From: Gavia stellata
Lineage: Eukaryota; Chordata; Aves; Gaviiformes; Gaviidae
NCBI RefSeq assembly: GCF_030936135.1
Contig: NC_082619.1
Location: 6,203,208-6,267,207 of the forward strand
Reading direction: 5' to 3'
Length of the DNA stretch: 64,000 nt
A model generated the notes under the pieces. That model had not been told where the DNA came from, did no database searches, and worked only from the letters and a program-made list of their open reading frames with translations. The position numbers and the translations under genes were made by a program. Of this stretch, positions 13,676-25,500 are shown piece by piece. Each line of letters begins with the position of its first letter. The stretch's first letter is position 1.

Positions 13676-14217
13676 AAGGCAGCATCCCAACCTCGGAAAG
13701 TGGATCCGCAGCCATGTCGAAGCGCCCTGGACCAGAAAGACAGACGAGGCACGAGCACTGCGCTCACCCTCGACGGTTTCTCTCCCTGACATTACACTTC
13801 AGGTAACCCCTTTTTTTTTTGCATTTTTTTTCAAGCTGCTCCGGTTTCAGCTTAGGACAAATGAAAACAAGCAGATTTGCAGGCGGTCCCAGGTGCAGGA
13901 TCGGGTTTTAGTTTCATAAAAGCATTTGGCATGCGCTGCCTGAGCCATCTTCAATCCTCGGGCTCAGCCAGCGGTGGGTTTGGAGCGAAGAACTCGGTGG
14001 TTTGGCTGGAGCACGGCAGGACCTTCCTTCTCAGCAAATCCCCTCGCGTATTAAATTATTTAGAGAGTTTAGCACTTGTTATACGCGTTGCCGCAAGAGC
14101 TTAAGAGGCTGGAGATCTCAATGTCCCATCGTGAACACCAGCCATGCCTCGTGCTACTATGCCACGGGGGTAGGTTCAGTTTTCATGCTATTTTTACTGC
14201 TTAAGAAGTAAGAAAAG

Positions 14218-14312
14218 GTGTATTGGGTCGGAGCAGAGGTCCGTCTAATCCAGCATCTTTCTCCAAAGGTGGCCAAAAGCAGGTGCCTGGGGAAGTGCAA
14301 AGAAAAGGGCAA
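14218..14312 (+). mobile_element. Degraded ancient amniote interspersed repeat
   Basis: The words GAGGTCCGTCTAATCCAGCA and GGTGGCCAAAAGCAGGTGCC, in this order and spacing, resemble a repeat common in turtle and crocodile genomes (typical form: GGTCCATCTAGCCCAGTATC, then AGTGGCCAA and CAGGTGCC). I believe it belongs to an old CR1/L2-like or SINE-type family but cannot assign it. It has no coding content. Confidence 0.5.
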
Positions 14313-14395
14313 AGAAAGTGGATGGGAGGCTAAAATAACCCGGAGAACTGAATGCGCTTGTTCTAGGAGAGAACTTGGGTAGGTCCTTCATTTTT

Positions 14396-14444
14396 TGGTA
14401 GGGTTTTTTTTTTGGGTTTTTTTTTTGGTAGGTTTTTTTTTTCC
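14396..14444. repeat. T-rich tract with GGTAGG interruptions
   Basis: Three runs of 10-11 T separated by GGG and GGTAGG. Simple low-complexity sequence. Confidence 0.8.
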
Positions 14445-16465
14445 TTTTACACAAAACCCCACAGTGCTCTCCATGTGCCAAAACCAGGGAACAGAATAAA
14501 ATGCTACCAGAGGGGCATTTCAGAAATACTCCCTGTGCCTCTCCCAGGGTGTAAACCACTCCTGGGAGCCTGTGGCTTTGCCCTTTGCCAGTCGAGACAT
14601 TTGCTGGGAGCAGGGGAACTCCTGGGCAGGACTCCTTGGCCTAAGGGGATGACTCTCATGCCCATCAGCCTGTCAGACTGTCTGCCACCTTCAATTCCCT
14701 GGCTGTTTTTAACCCCATTTTAACCACAGCAAAGCTGAGGTTTCGAAGAGACGGGTTTCCTTCACAATTAGCGGAGCTGGAGGATGCAGGTGAAGATGCA
14801 TCAGCGTCCCCTGAAGGAAAAAGCAGCCAGCTCAGCCTTTTATCAGACATCAGAGAATCCAAAGAAGACAAATTCACGGTGAAGGGAAGCAAACCACAAA
14901 ATCTTCCCGTGTCAGAAAACTAGGAAGCCCGAGAGCCATTGGTGACAGCATCTCGTATCGCTGGGAAAAGCTACCCCTTCCCCTTGGACACAGCGTATGA
15001 TGCTCGGCACCATTTCTCTTTCACCGGGAGCCTATTCCTGCGGCTTCAGGCTTGATGCGGATGCGGGGACATCACCTGTGTCACCTGCCTGGTGCCAGGT
15101 GTTGGTATTTGGCTCAGCCCTGTTAAGTCAGCACCAGCTTTCCTGCAGCAAAGTGCCCAGAGCAAACAGATCACGACTTGCCTAAACACCAGCCTTCCCT
15201 TTGAGCCGCTGTTTCTGGCATTGGCACTCGGTTTCTTCCTTCCTTACCAGGTAAATATCTGGGGCTTGTGTGGGGCTGTTTTTTTTGTCTCTCTGGGTGA
15301 TTTTTAAGGGCGGCTGCTTAAAAGTGTGGCTGTCACCTGGTGCTGGAGGAGCAAGGCATTGGTTTTAACTGAGGTTTCAGCTACTCAAGGGGAAAGCTGT
15401 GGCATGGGGTATGGCACCGGCTGGAAATCTCCCTCTCTGTTCCTAATAAAGCTGTTTGTAGCTGGAGCCTTTGCAGCGTGGGATATATTTGGGCTGAAAT
15501 TGAACTTTGTTGTAAGGAGAGGTGCAGGCGATCAATGCTTTATTTCCCTGTAGGACCTGGCAAGGGGGAAGGTGCTCGGTCACGTCTGTCATGTTTCTTT
15601 ATGGTAATGAACGGCAAAGCAAGCTTGCCCCCGAGTAAAACACATTAAATTCACCAAATCATTACAACATAGCAGGGCAAAAAAAATTGCATTTACTGGG
15701 GAGAAATAAAATACCAGGCAATCTGTGAGATCTGGAGGGGGTGACATCAGGCATCCCTGAGCAGACGTGTCCCGTTAAAAAGCAGGGCTTTATCTCACCG
15801 TTGGCCCCGATGTAACTGGGAAAGAGGGCTCTGACTCAGGGAGGGTGTGCTGGGAATCGGCAGGAGGAACGTGAGCTGTTTTCCGGGCACCCAACAGCCC
15901 CGCAGCTGCGCCGTGTCGGCTCTGCTGTAATGCTAACCTCGCCTTTCCCGGACCATCCGAAGGTGATGTGAAAAGGGGCTGAGACTGAGGGTTTGTCCAC
16001 ATACGGAGCGAATGGCTCCAGAATAGCACGTCGGGAAGGGATGGTCCCGGGCAATGGCATGTGCAGACACGGTTGTTCCAGGATATGAGAGAGCGGTTCC
16101 AGTTTACATTAATCCGTTTAACCCTATGTTGCTGTTATCCTGATGAAAGAGCATCCTGATTTCTGGCTAAAGCAAACCAGCCTCGTGTATTTAACCTCCC
16201 AGGGCAGGCGAGCCCTGGGGCTAATCCACCACCGGGCTCCTTCAAGCTGGGTTTTTTTACCAATAACAAATCCTTTAGCAGAAGCAAGTCAAAATAAACC
16301 TTGTTAGGCTTTCAAAGGCTTTTTTTTTTTTTTACTTCAATTAATGAGTTGAGGCTTCAAAGAGGCCAGGATCGCCATAAAACAAGAAATGCTCTGCAGC
16401 CACCAACTAAACAACATGGGCACAAACATTTTCCCCAGGGAACCCGGTGTAACTTTAAATACAGT

Positions 16466-16471
16466 TTTATT
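16466..16471 (-). promoter_or_regulatory. ADAMTS15: Candidate ADAMTS15 poly(A) signal
   Basis: This is the first canonical AATAAA seen on the minus strand after the ADAMTS15 stop codon (TTTATT on the plus strand). Downstream on the minus strand is a GT-rich stretch (TTTGTGCCCATGTTGTTTAG), as expected after a cleavage site. Use of this site gives a 3'UTR of about 2.3 kb. A weaker TATAAA variant at 17912-17917 would give a shorter one. Confidence 0.45.
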
Positions 16472-18787
16472 TCAGGTTTGCTATTGACGCACAAACAGCA
16501 GAGATCGATGTTTAGTATACATGGTATACACAAAGCAGCCAGTACGATCGGCATCTCCGTCCTTTTGCTGCACATTCGGCAAAAGAACCGCAACACAAGA
16601 AATCCCTCCTGCCCCATCCTTCCCCTCCCCACGAACTAGGGTGACGATTTCTCGGTGGCTTGGAAACCATCTCTTGGATGGCAAGACACAAAAGGGCAGC
16701 TCCTCAGAGCCGTGCCCCCAAACGAAAGCACGGTGGGCTCGGCTACGCAGGAAAACCCTCCGAAAATGGATGATACCTTCATGGGAATGGAGACCTGGAA
16801 GGGATTTCCCAAAACATTAAATCCTGTCCCCTGCTATGCAGAGCAACCACAACATCTGCTCCTGGCTCTATCGAGCAGCGTGGAGACACAAAATATTCTT
16901 GTGTTGAAAAAGGCATTACATAAATCCAGGGAGGATGGGTCCAGAAACATTGTCACGAGGAGTTTGCTAAGCTGGTGGAAAGGTCTAGCAAGGAAACCCT
17001 TGTGCTGCTGCTGTCCTGTTTCTTGTGATCTTTCTCACCTTGCCCACAGCTGAAGACCTTTCGGAGCAGACCAAAGGGCACGAGGAGTTTCCATGCTATA
17101 CCTGCATGGGACCGAGCAAGCAAGGTAGGCTCCAAGCCTCTAGCTGCCGAGACAGCATCTTCTGCCTACACGTAATCTGTGTATCATCCCTATAGACCCT
17201 TTCTGCTGATCCCAGTAATGGCATAGCGCGACCCAGAGACTCTGGCTTGCTCATGGTCCCAGCTAATTAAGGGGCACCTTCATCAGTGGAAAAGCAAAAA
17301 GTGAAATGGTCTCTGATGGTAGGATCTGAGCAAGAGACCTAAATGATGCATTAAAGGGTCGTTGAGAAGAGGGCGGTGTGTGAGGAAAGAGAGCCTCCGA
17401 CCACAATGGGCACAATGCTATGTAACCATCAGAGGTACCAAATAAACCCTTGCACAAAACCCTGGGGGGGAAGCAGCAAGAGGCTCAACCCCCCCTTTCT
17501 CCCCACATGCCTGAACCCCGCTGAGCTCCTTTGCCCCAGGAAAGCCCAAGACCCCAAATTTACCTTCTGCTCCCGCAGCTCAAAAGTGATGCTGGGGAAG
17601 TCTCCCCAGCTCTGCCAGAGTTCAGCTCAGGATTATCTCTGGGGGGCTTAACGCAGAGAAAAAAATCACCCAACCCAGCCCAAAGGTTGGAGGGCAGAGG
17701 GCGGTGGGATGTCTGGGCATGGCATACTGGTCCCATTAAGCAGCGAGCACCATTTCCAGAGCGGAGTCAAGTACCGGCGACTGGCGGGGCTGCGTCTGCC
17801 CCGTATGGCACCGTGCCGCATACTACAGTACAGTTGCTTTTTTTGGAATGACAGCTCAGATCTCAGGTCCATAGTGAACCCCTGTAGCCCTGAAAAACTT
17901 CAGGCAGGCGGTTTATAACCTGCCCTGGACGCGGGTGTAAAGGAGCATCCAGCTACCCGCTGGATGCCGGCACAGCCCCATCCCAAAGCACCATAGGAAA
18001 GGTGAGAGAGCCCGCTGGGAATAACACCATCCCCGCTACGCAAGGTTTACATCCATCGGGGTGGGAGGAAGGAGGTTAAAAAAATAAAGAGTTAAGCACC
18101 ATAAAATCTACACTGGTCAGGTCATAAACATGAGGAGAAAACAAAAATAAAGCCACCACCTTCCAGCCTGGCCCAGGGATGCTGCTGGGGCTCTCCAGAC
18201 CACCCGGGGCTGCAAAGTCATCGCCAGCAAGCCCTGCAGGCATCAGTCCCTATGAGCCCCAGCACGTCGTCGCGCCGGTAGTTGGACAGTATAATTTTGC
18301 CGTCGTTGCATTGGTAAAAACCTTTTGGTCCCATTTAGCACGAGTGTTGGGGGAGTCCGGGGAGGGGGGAGGTAGGCTTGGCCCTGGGAAGATGGGGGAG
18401 GCTTCAACTGTGCAATTTAGGGGCATCTCCCTGCCTGTCCTTGGATCCATCCCGGGCAGTGATCCCCCTCGTTTCCATCCGTCCCCCCCTGACTCCCAGC
18501 CTCCGCCGGTGAGTTTCCGCGTCGTTTGGCGGCTTCGAGGTAGATGTTCGTTCCCGCTCTGTCTGCGAGCGACCTGGTTGGTAAAATCCCCCTCTCCCGG
18601 GCACATGGGGTGTGCGTGCTCTGTCCCCACACCCAGGTCCCCTTTTTTCCCATTTTTTCTTTTTTTTTTTTCCCCCTGTTTGATATGTGCTATGGACATC
18701 TCCCCCTCTCCCAAGCCCTGGCTGCCACTCGGCCACATCCAGCCAGAGGAACACCATGCCCTTCCTCGCAGACACCCCTTGACCCGC
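16472..18787 (-). other. ADAMTS15: Probable ADAMTS15 3'UTR
   Basis: Sequence between the ADAMTS15 stop codon and the candidate AATAAA. No open frame here has recognisable homology. The 5' part is purine-rich on the minus strand, with an A-rich run at about 18659-18671. The extent depends on which poly(A) signal is used. Confidence 0.45.
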
Positions 18788-19568
18788 TCAGCACGGCCTC
18801 AAGGTGCAAAAATCCAGCTCCTGTGGCTTCCTCCGAAAATTGCAACTCTCCCGGGGCAGCGGGCGCCCGGTTGGGACCGTGCACTTCAGCACCCGTCTCT
18901 TGAAACCCCGACCACAGCTCTTGGAGCAGGGAGACCAAGGTCCAGCTTCCCACACCGGGCAGGGCTCCCCACACAGCCGGACATCAGCCGGCCGCTGTGC
19001 CGCATCGCACTCTGCAGCCGGTTGGCCGTAGGAGTCGCGACAAGCCACCGAACGCTTCTGCAACCCATCGCCGCAGGTGACGGAGCAAGCTTCCCAGCCG
19101 CCCGCCGCCCACTTGTAGGAAGGACGCTTGTAGCTCGGTCTCCCACTGTCCAAGCGGTTGGACAGTCTGAGGACGCTGTTGTTGAGGTCCGGTGGGGTCT
19201 TGCCCTCCTTCTTGTAGGAGGACTTGTCCTCCTTGCTCTCCTTGGGGAGGTAGAAGGAGTAGCGTACCCGAGGAGGGGTCATCTTCCCCACGGAGAGCAC
19301 CTCCAAAGTCAGAGGTTCCTGGATGGGCTTGAAGGCTTGGAGGCTCTCGACGGCGGTGCCGGTGCCGCTGTACCGCAGGACACTGCCCTTCACCATCAGG
19401 TCCCTCTCCACGGCTGAGACGATGAAGTGGCCGTTCAGCAGGTACTTGCCCTGCCCATTCTTCAGCGCCAGGTAGTTGTCGTCACTGATCAGCCCTTTGT
19501 AGCCCCGCTGCCTGATGTCAATATTGGAGGCGCCCGCGGGGATGACCACCACAAAGTTGTAGCCATGC
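18788..19568 (-). CDS. ADAMTS15: ADAMTS15 exon 8: spacer and two C-terminal TSP1 repeats
   Basis: 781 bp to the TGA at 18790-18788. Acceptor TTCCAG|GC. The spacer starts [20 protein letters not shown]. Two TSP1 repeats follow, one with [14 protein letters not shown] and one with [14 protein letters not shown]. Just before the first of these the protein repeats RPSYK twice. Confidence 0.95.
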
Positions 19569-22500
19569 CTGGAAGAGAAGAGCAGGCAGGGCAGGCCATC
19601 AGGAAGGGGAACATCCCACTACGATGTGGCCTCAGCCCAAAGCTCTGCAGCTATAGCCCTGAGATCTTCCCACCACTACAGTTGTCTCCTCCTTCCCATG
19701 AAGATCGTTTTGAATCTCCTCCCTACTCTTAGTTTTGTCTAGGCTGAGGTCACCCAGATACGAGAAGATGCTTCAGCTCCTCTGGCTCAACAGTACGGAT
19801 GTACCGGAGATAATTCCATCAGCAGAAGCTGATAGCACATTAAATTTGTCCTGCTTCTCCTCCAGAGCTAGCCCAGGTCTCCACGCAGTGATGTGCACTA
19901 GCACTAGGAGAGTTTGCTCAGAATGGACTTAGCCCCCATCACCATCTCCATCACCTTCCTGCATCCACCCCAAAAAGCAGAGCTGGGAGAGGAGGAAGCT
20001 CACACGGTCAGTTAACACTTACATGGGTTTGGTGAACAAGCCTGAGACCTTCTTGCAGCTCTTGTTGTCTCCTCCACAGACGCTGCATTTGTCGAACTTC
20101 TTCTTGGAGCCCAGCTTCCCGTCACAGCCTGCTTTGATGCATTTGCCCTGGACGCAGACCGAAGTGGAGTCTGGGGAGCAAGGGGTGCCGTCCACAACCT
20201 ACATGAGGGTGAGCAAAAGATGCCGCTGCATTTCCCTGTGCCACCCCACAAACACCCCCAGCTGCGGCCATCCAACCTGGGGCTACCCGAATCCATCCAA
20301 CAGGTCCTGAGGAGATGCTAGCAGGCGCCGTGTCGCCCTTTGCTCATGCTCTGCTTTGCAATTGGGATTTTTAGGGTCTCTGAGAAGAGACGGATGGGAC
20401 TACATCCCTTTTCTGTGGCATCTACAGAATTTTCTGCCCTTTCTGTTGCATCAGAGCAAAGGGAACAGGCTGCACTGGGGACACAGCTCACCACCCAGCT
20501 CAGTCCCGCGTCTGGCCGCCTGCCCTGTCCAGCACGCATATTGCTTCCCTGCTGCTGTAATTATCATCCTTCATTTTAGGACTATGGGCATTTCCCAGGG
20601 GCACCTTTACAAACCCAGATGAAGACCCTCCATGGACCAACTCCAGCCCTGAAATAAATAAGCAGACATAGGCTGATTCATACCAGCCCCGTGGATTCCC
20701 CTCCTCCATAACCTCATCTAACACCAGCTGCCCACCAGACAAGGAAAACCCATTCATTTCCAGGCACGCTGGAGTCATCCTACAGCCCAGATGCTGACCC
20801 CGGCGGTCCCTCACCAACCTTGGGTGCCAGCACGTAGAAGTAGCCGGTGCCGTTAGCCCGGCAGATGAGCTTGCATTTATCCCGGGGCGAGATGCCGGAG
20901 TATTTGGGGACCCAGGAGACGGAGGCGGTGAGGCGATTGGTGCTGTGGCTGTAGCCATTGAAAGCCTCACATTGCTCCTCGCGGAAGCTCTTTCCTGGCA
21001 CTGGAAGAAACAAGGATGTGCATGGGATTGGGGACCAGCCTGGACCTCTGGTGCTGGTTTTATGGGGTTCTTACAGGTCATGCACACAACCATGAGCAAG
21101 TTTTGCTCCATCCCCTTACCTGCAGCAGAGCAGGGGTCCAGGTTGCAGGAACGGTACTTGACGCGGACACCCTCGCAGTAGGAGCCCCCGTTGGCAGGCA
21201 CCGGGTCGGTGCACTCCCGCTTGGCCAGCTGCACCCCACCGCCACACGTCCGCGAGCACTGCCCGTAGGGTGCCCACTTCGCCCAGCCGCCATCCACCTG
21301 CAGGGATGCGGCAAGGTGAGATGCTGCATCCCCTTGGCCGCCAGCTCCATCCCGAGCGAGGGCTCTCCGGAGTCCAAGCCATCCCTTCGCAAGCAAAACA
21401 TCTGCCACCTGCCCCCAAACCTGCCCGGGGCCGGATGGAGCCAAGCAGCAGCATCCCTCCTTGAGAAATACATGATACCCGAGGGACCTCCATCTCTTTT
21501 CACATCAGTGTCCCCTGCCGGGTCCCCAGCACCAGGAGGCGAGGGATTGCTCAACCAGCACCCACGCAAAAACTTGGGGCGACCCCACGGGAGGTTTTTG
21601 GGGCTCACGGCGCAGGTACTCACCCTGTACTTACTGATGTTATGCCTCTCAACGCAGGCACCCTTCAGGCAGAAGCGCCCCTCGCCGCAGCCGGTGCCGT
21701 CCGCCCAGGGGAAGTGACGGGTCTGGCAGACGATCTGCCCGCGCGCCTTGCCTGTGCACCACAGCTTGGCGCAGTACTGCATGTACGGGCAGGGCTTGGA
21801 GCCCACGCCGAAGGCCAGCTCGCACTGCTGGTTCAGGCTGTAGCTCGTCCCCGGCAGGTCTTCGGGCAGCGGGATGGGTTTCGCCGGCTGGTCCAGCAAG
21901 CAGTCTCCTGCGGGAGTGGGGATGGGGAGGTCTACCGGGTCCTCGGGGGCTTGTAGGGACCAGTGTGGGGAGGGAGAGTGTCGCTGCAGGGAAGGTGAGG
22001 GATGGCTGCCGGTAATTTGGCCAAAACTATCTTAGCCTTGTGCCGCCAGCAGGACTGGGTGCTACCCCAAGGATAGCCAAGGTCATCTGCATCCCTGACC
22101 CAAGTGACTCCATCTCTTGGCGACGCTGGGTAGAGCCGTGCCAGCGGCCTCAGGGCAGACATCACTGCTGGGGACACCCCGGCACCAAGGAAGCTCGTCC
22201 AGTGCAGAAACACCACCAGACTCCCTATTTCCTTCTAACTTTGTTTGCAGAGCAGGGAGAAGAGTTGCTCTACAGCCCATAAGCCTCTCCCAGTAACCAG
22301 CCCCAGGGACGGATCCTGCTCCCATGGGGCAGGGACACAGGTAAGAGGGCGAGGGGCGCAGGAGGACTCACCATGGCCGCTGTCGAGGAAGTCGGTGATG
22401 ATGGCAGCGCTGCAGGCTGACCAGGGGTTGGCGCGGTCGATCTGGATGAGGGTGGGTGACATCATGTGGTTGGTCTTCAGCCGACCGAAGACCTCCTCGC

Positions 22501-25500
22501 AGGCCTTCACGTTGTCATGGGGCATGTTGAAGACGTGGCCTGGGGGGAGGATAAAGGGGAACAGCATGAATAACCCCACTTGGCACACAGAGTAGGGCAC
22601 CCACAGCTTCTTGCAATGGGGGAAACTGAGGCACGGAGTGGGGCAGACCCTGGCAAGGATTGCAATGGCTGTGGACAGCCCAGGAGATACCTGGGGAAGG
22701 ACGATGCTCATGCACGCCCTGGCTCGGACTGAACGCAGGCACCGGGAGCTTGCAGGACCGGCACAGCCGAGCCACCCTGCCGGCAGCATCCCTGAGCCAG
22801 CGAGCTTTCCGGCACTCTGTCCCAGCTGTTTGGTGCATGTGGAAAGTGCACGGGAAAGGAAGGACAAGGGAAATTGCAAAGAGAAGGAGACTTCAGCGCT
22901 CACCACCCCTCCCTCCTCCCGCGGAGCACCACAAGTGTCTCCGGAGGTAGGTGTGCCCTGCGCCTGTTATTTCAGGACTCCCGAATCCTGGAAACCCAGC
23001 CAAGGTAGCAACCACAACAGCAAAACCTTTTGCTTTCTCAGCAGCTCTTTCCCACCCAGCTCAGGGGGGTCTCGTGCCCCGAGGTGGAGTTTCCCCATCA
23101 CCGCATACCGGTTATTGTCTGATCTTCCGGAGGCTGAAACCAGGGTTATTTTGAACCTCGCCAGCTCCTGGCATTCCTCCCGAGAGGAAGAGGAGAGCAG
23201 GGAGCCTTACCCAGCTCGTGGGCGGTGGTGAAAGCCGAGGGCAGCCCGTCGTCCTCGATGACGGAGCAGCTGCGCTTGGGGTCACACATGGTGCCCACGT
23301 CCGCCATCCCCAGCGTGTCGCAGGTGGTGGCACCGCACAGGTCCTGCGAGGCACGGAGGCAAGGGGTTAGTCCCAGGGCCAGCACGGGTCTTACGGTTCC
23401 CCATCCCCACCCCATCCCCGGTACCCCCTGGGGAGCTGCTGGGGGGAGGCAGCCCAAAGGGATGGGGACCGCACCAGGCTGTGGAGGCAGGAAACCTCAC
23501 CCTGACCCAGACCAGGCTGCAACGATGTGTTTGCATTTAACCCTGGCACCGGGGATGCTTTTTGTGCATGGCATCCTCTCGTGCCTCCCTCCAGCGACAG
23601 CCTTTCCCACCAGAACGGCTCCTCTGGCTAGGGTGGAGCCGGTTTCGGCACGGAGGAGTCAGCCTGGCTCCCTGCTCCAGCGTGAGCTCAAGGACCCGTC
23701 CCCAGCGGGTGGACAGGAAGGCACCTGGCCTTGGGCTCACAGCTGAGCTGTTTCTCAACCTCATTTCTCAACCGCTTCCTAGGAACAAGAAGCCCCTGGA
23801 CTGGGTCCAGAGGTTCCCAAGGCTAAGGGAAGTGCTCCCGTCTCTCTAAGACACTTTGCAGCCATCCCTCGAGGGGCAATCAAGCCCAGCAGAAGAGACT
23901 GCTGGACCCCATGTAGATTCAGCCAGGACAGAGGACGGGAAAGGTCCTGTCACAGATGGATCTGCCCTTCTTTGGGATCCAAAGGTGCTCGTGCAAATAT
24001 AAAGTCCCTGTTTGAAGAGGCACTGCTGCCGCAGCCTGGCAACAGCCTTGTCCTCAGATGCCCCCTTCCCCTGCTGGGGTCTCTCGGTGGCTTGGAAGGG
24101 CTGGAGCATCATCTCCATCCCTCGGTGCCGTCCCAGCTGGGCTGGGAGCTGCGGGGAATACTGTGCAGAGGGCAGGGAGCAGCTTTCCACATGAAAAGAA
24201 AGCATAAGGGACTCGCCGGGTGCTCCCATGCTATAAATAAGCGTGATTCATGCTCAGCACTTGCCCAGCCAAAGCGCCTGGGTTGCTCGAAAACTCGCAT
24301 GAACGGCTCTGCCAACATTTCCAGCGACGTTTCCAAGCTGAAGGCATTCCCGCACAGGCAGGTTCAGCCGTGGGTAAATAACAGTCCCAACGACTTCAGA
24401 GAGCCCTGGCCAGGGCTGAGATGGCTTTAACAGGAGACCCGTGGCTACGAAGTCAGGAGGCACAGACAAGACTGTGATCTCTGGAGAGGTGAGGCAGAGA
24501 AACGCCTGGGTCTGGCTGGCTATCGCGGCTGGTGGAAAACCCTGTTGTACAACCAGGTTCAGCTCTCCGCTCTGCAACAGTTTTCCTTGTCGGCTGGGAC
24601 CCTGCCGCATCCCTGATCCCAGCACGCATCAATGCTGGCAGGGACAAGCAGGTGGCAACCCCACATCCCCCATGGCAGGGTCACCGCCGGTGAGCGCCGG
24701 GTGACTAAATGGGGCTGGCAAACCTGGGCACAGCGTCCCCTGTCCCAAAATGCCACCAAAACCAGTGCCACTGTCACGCTGAGCGAACCCAGGGATGCAG
24801 CTCACCCAAGTCCCCCTGCCCGTGCTCTCCCCTGTGGCAGTCCCAGCATCGGGGGTTTGGGGGTGAAGGTGGTGCACGGCGGAGGGGGACACAGAGCATC
24901 ACGGGGAAGAGGCGGCCGCTCACGTCTCCCCGCACGCTGCTCTTTGATGAGTTGCCGTTTCCTCGCTGGCGCGGCGAGCTTTTGGCTCCCGGCCCAACAC
25001 CTGCACTGACACACTGACCCGCTTCTTGCTCTGAACCTCGCCTTGCCAGCTACGGGGATACATGAACGAGCGGCTCTTAATGGGGTTTTCCTTACGCCCC
25101 CCAGCCACAGCCTGCTAGCGGCAGCCCACTTTGAAAGGCTGGGCAGCATCCCTGGGCTCTAATGAGGGGTCCTGACCCCCCCCAAACACCTCCTCCAGCT
25201 TTGCTGGGGGTCCAGCCTGCTCAGGAGGGGAGGCAATGCAAGCGGCGGCACAAGGATGGAGCTGCGGAGGGGAGGAGAGAGAAATGCAAGAGGTTTAAGG
25301 TGGGGAAGCGGCATGCAAAGGGCCAGCTCTGCCTTTGCACGGTGTGCTCACTGTCACCGATACCCCCTGCTGCCAGCCCAAATAAAGGGAGGATACCCAG
25401 TGCCCCTCGCACCACGCCGAAGGGCTGCAAGCAACCTGCTCGATGCACCATCAGGGCTCTCCTGCCAGCCTGACCTTCATCTGTGGGCACTTCTCCATCC

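Larger units (their letters stand above)
13810..16440. other. Intergenic DNA beyond the ADAMTS15 3' end
   Basis: Apart from an old repeat fragment near 14218 and a T/G-rich tract at 14396-14444, nothing supportable was seen. Short open frames have no recognisable homology. Confidence 0.5.

Noticed and set aside
18144..18150. AATAAA near 18146 on the plus strand as a poly(A) signal
   Set aside because: It is on the strand opposite to ADAMTS15, and no plus-strand gene ends here.
18179..19417. Plus-strand open frame of 412 codons opposite the last ADAMTS15 exon
   Set aside because: An antisense shadow of a verified coding exon. The protein has no recognisable features.
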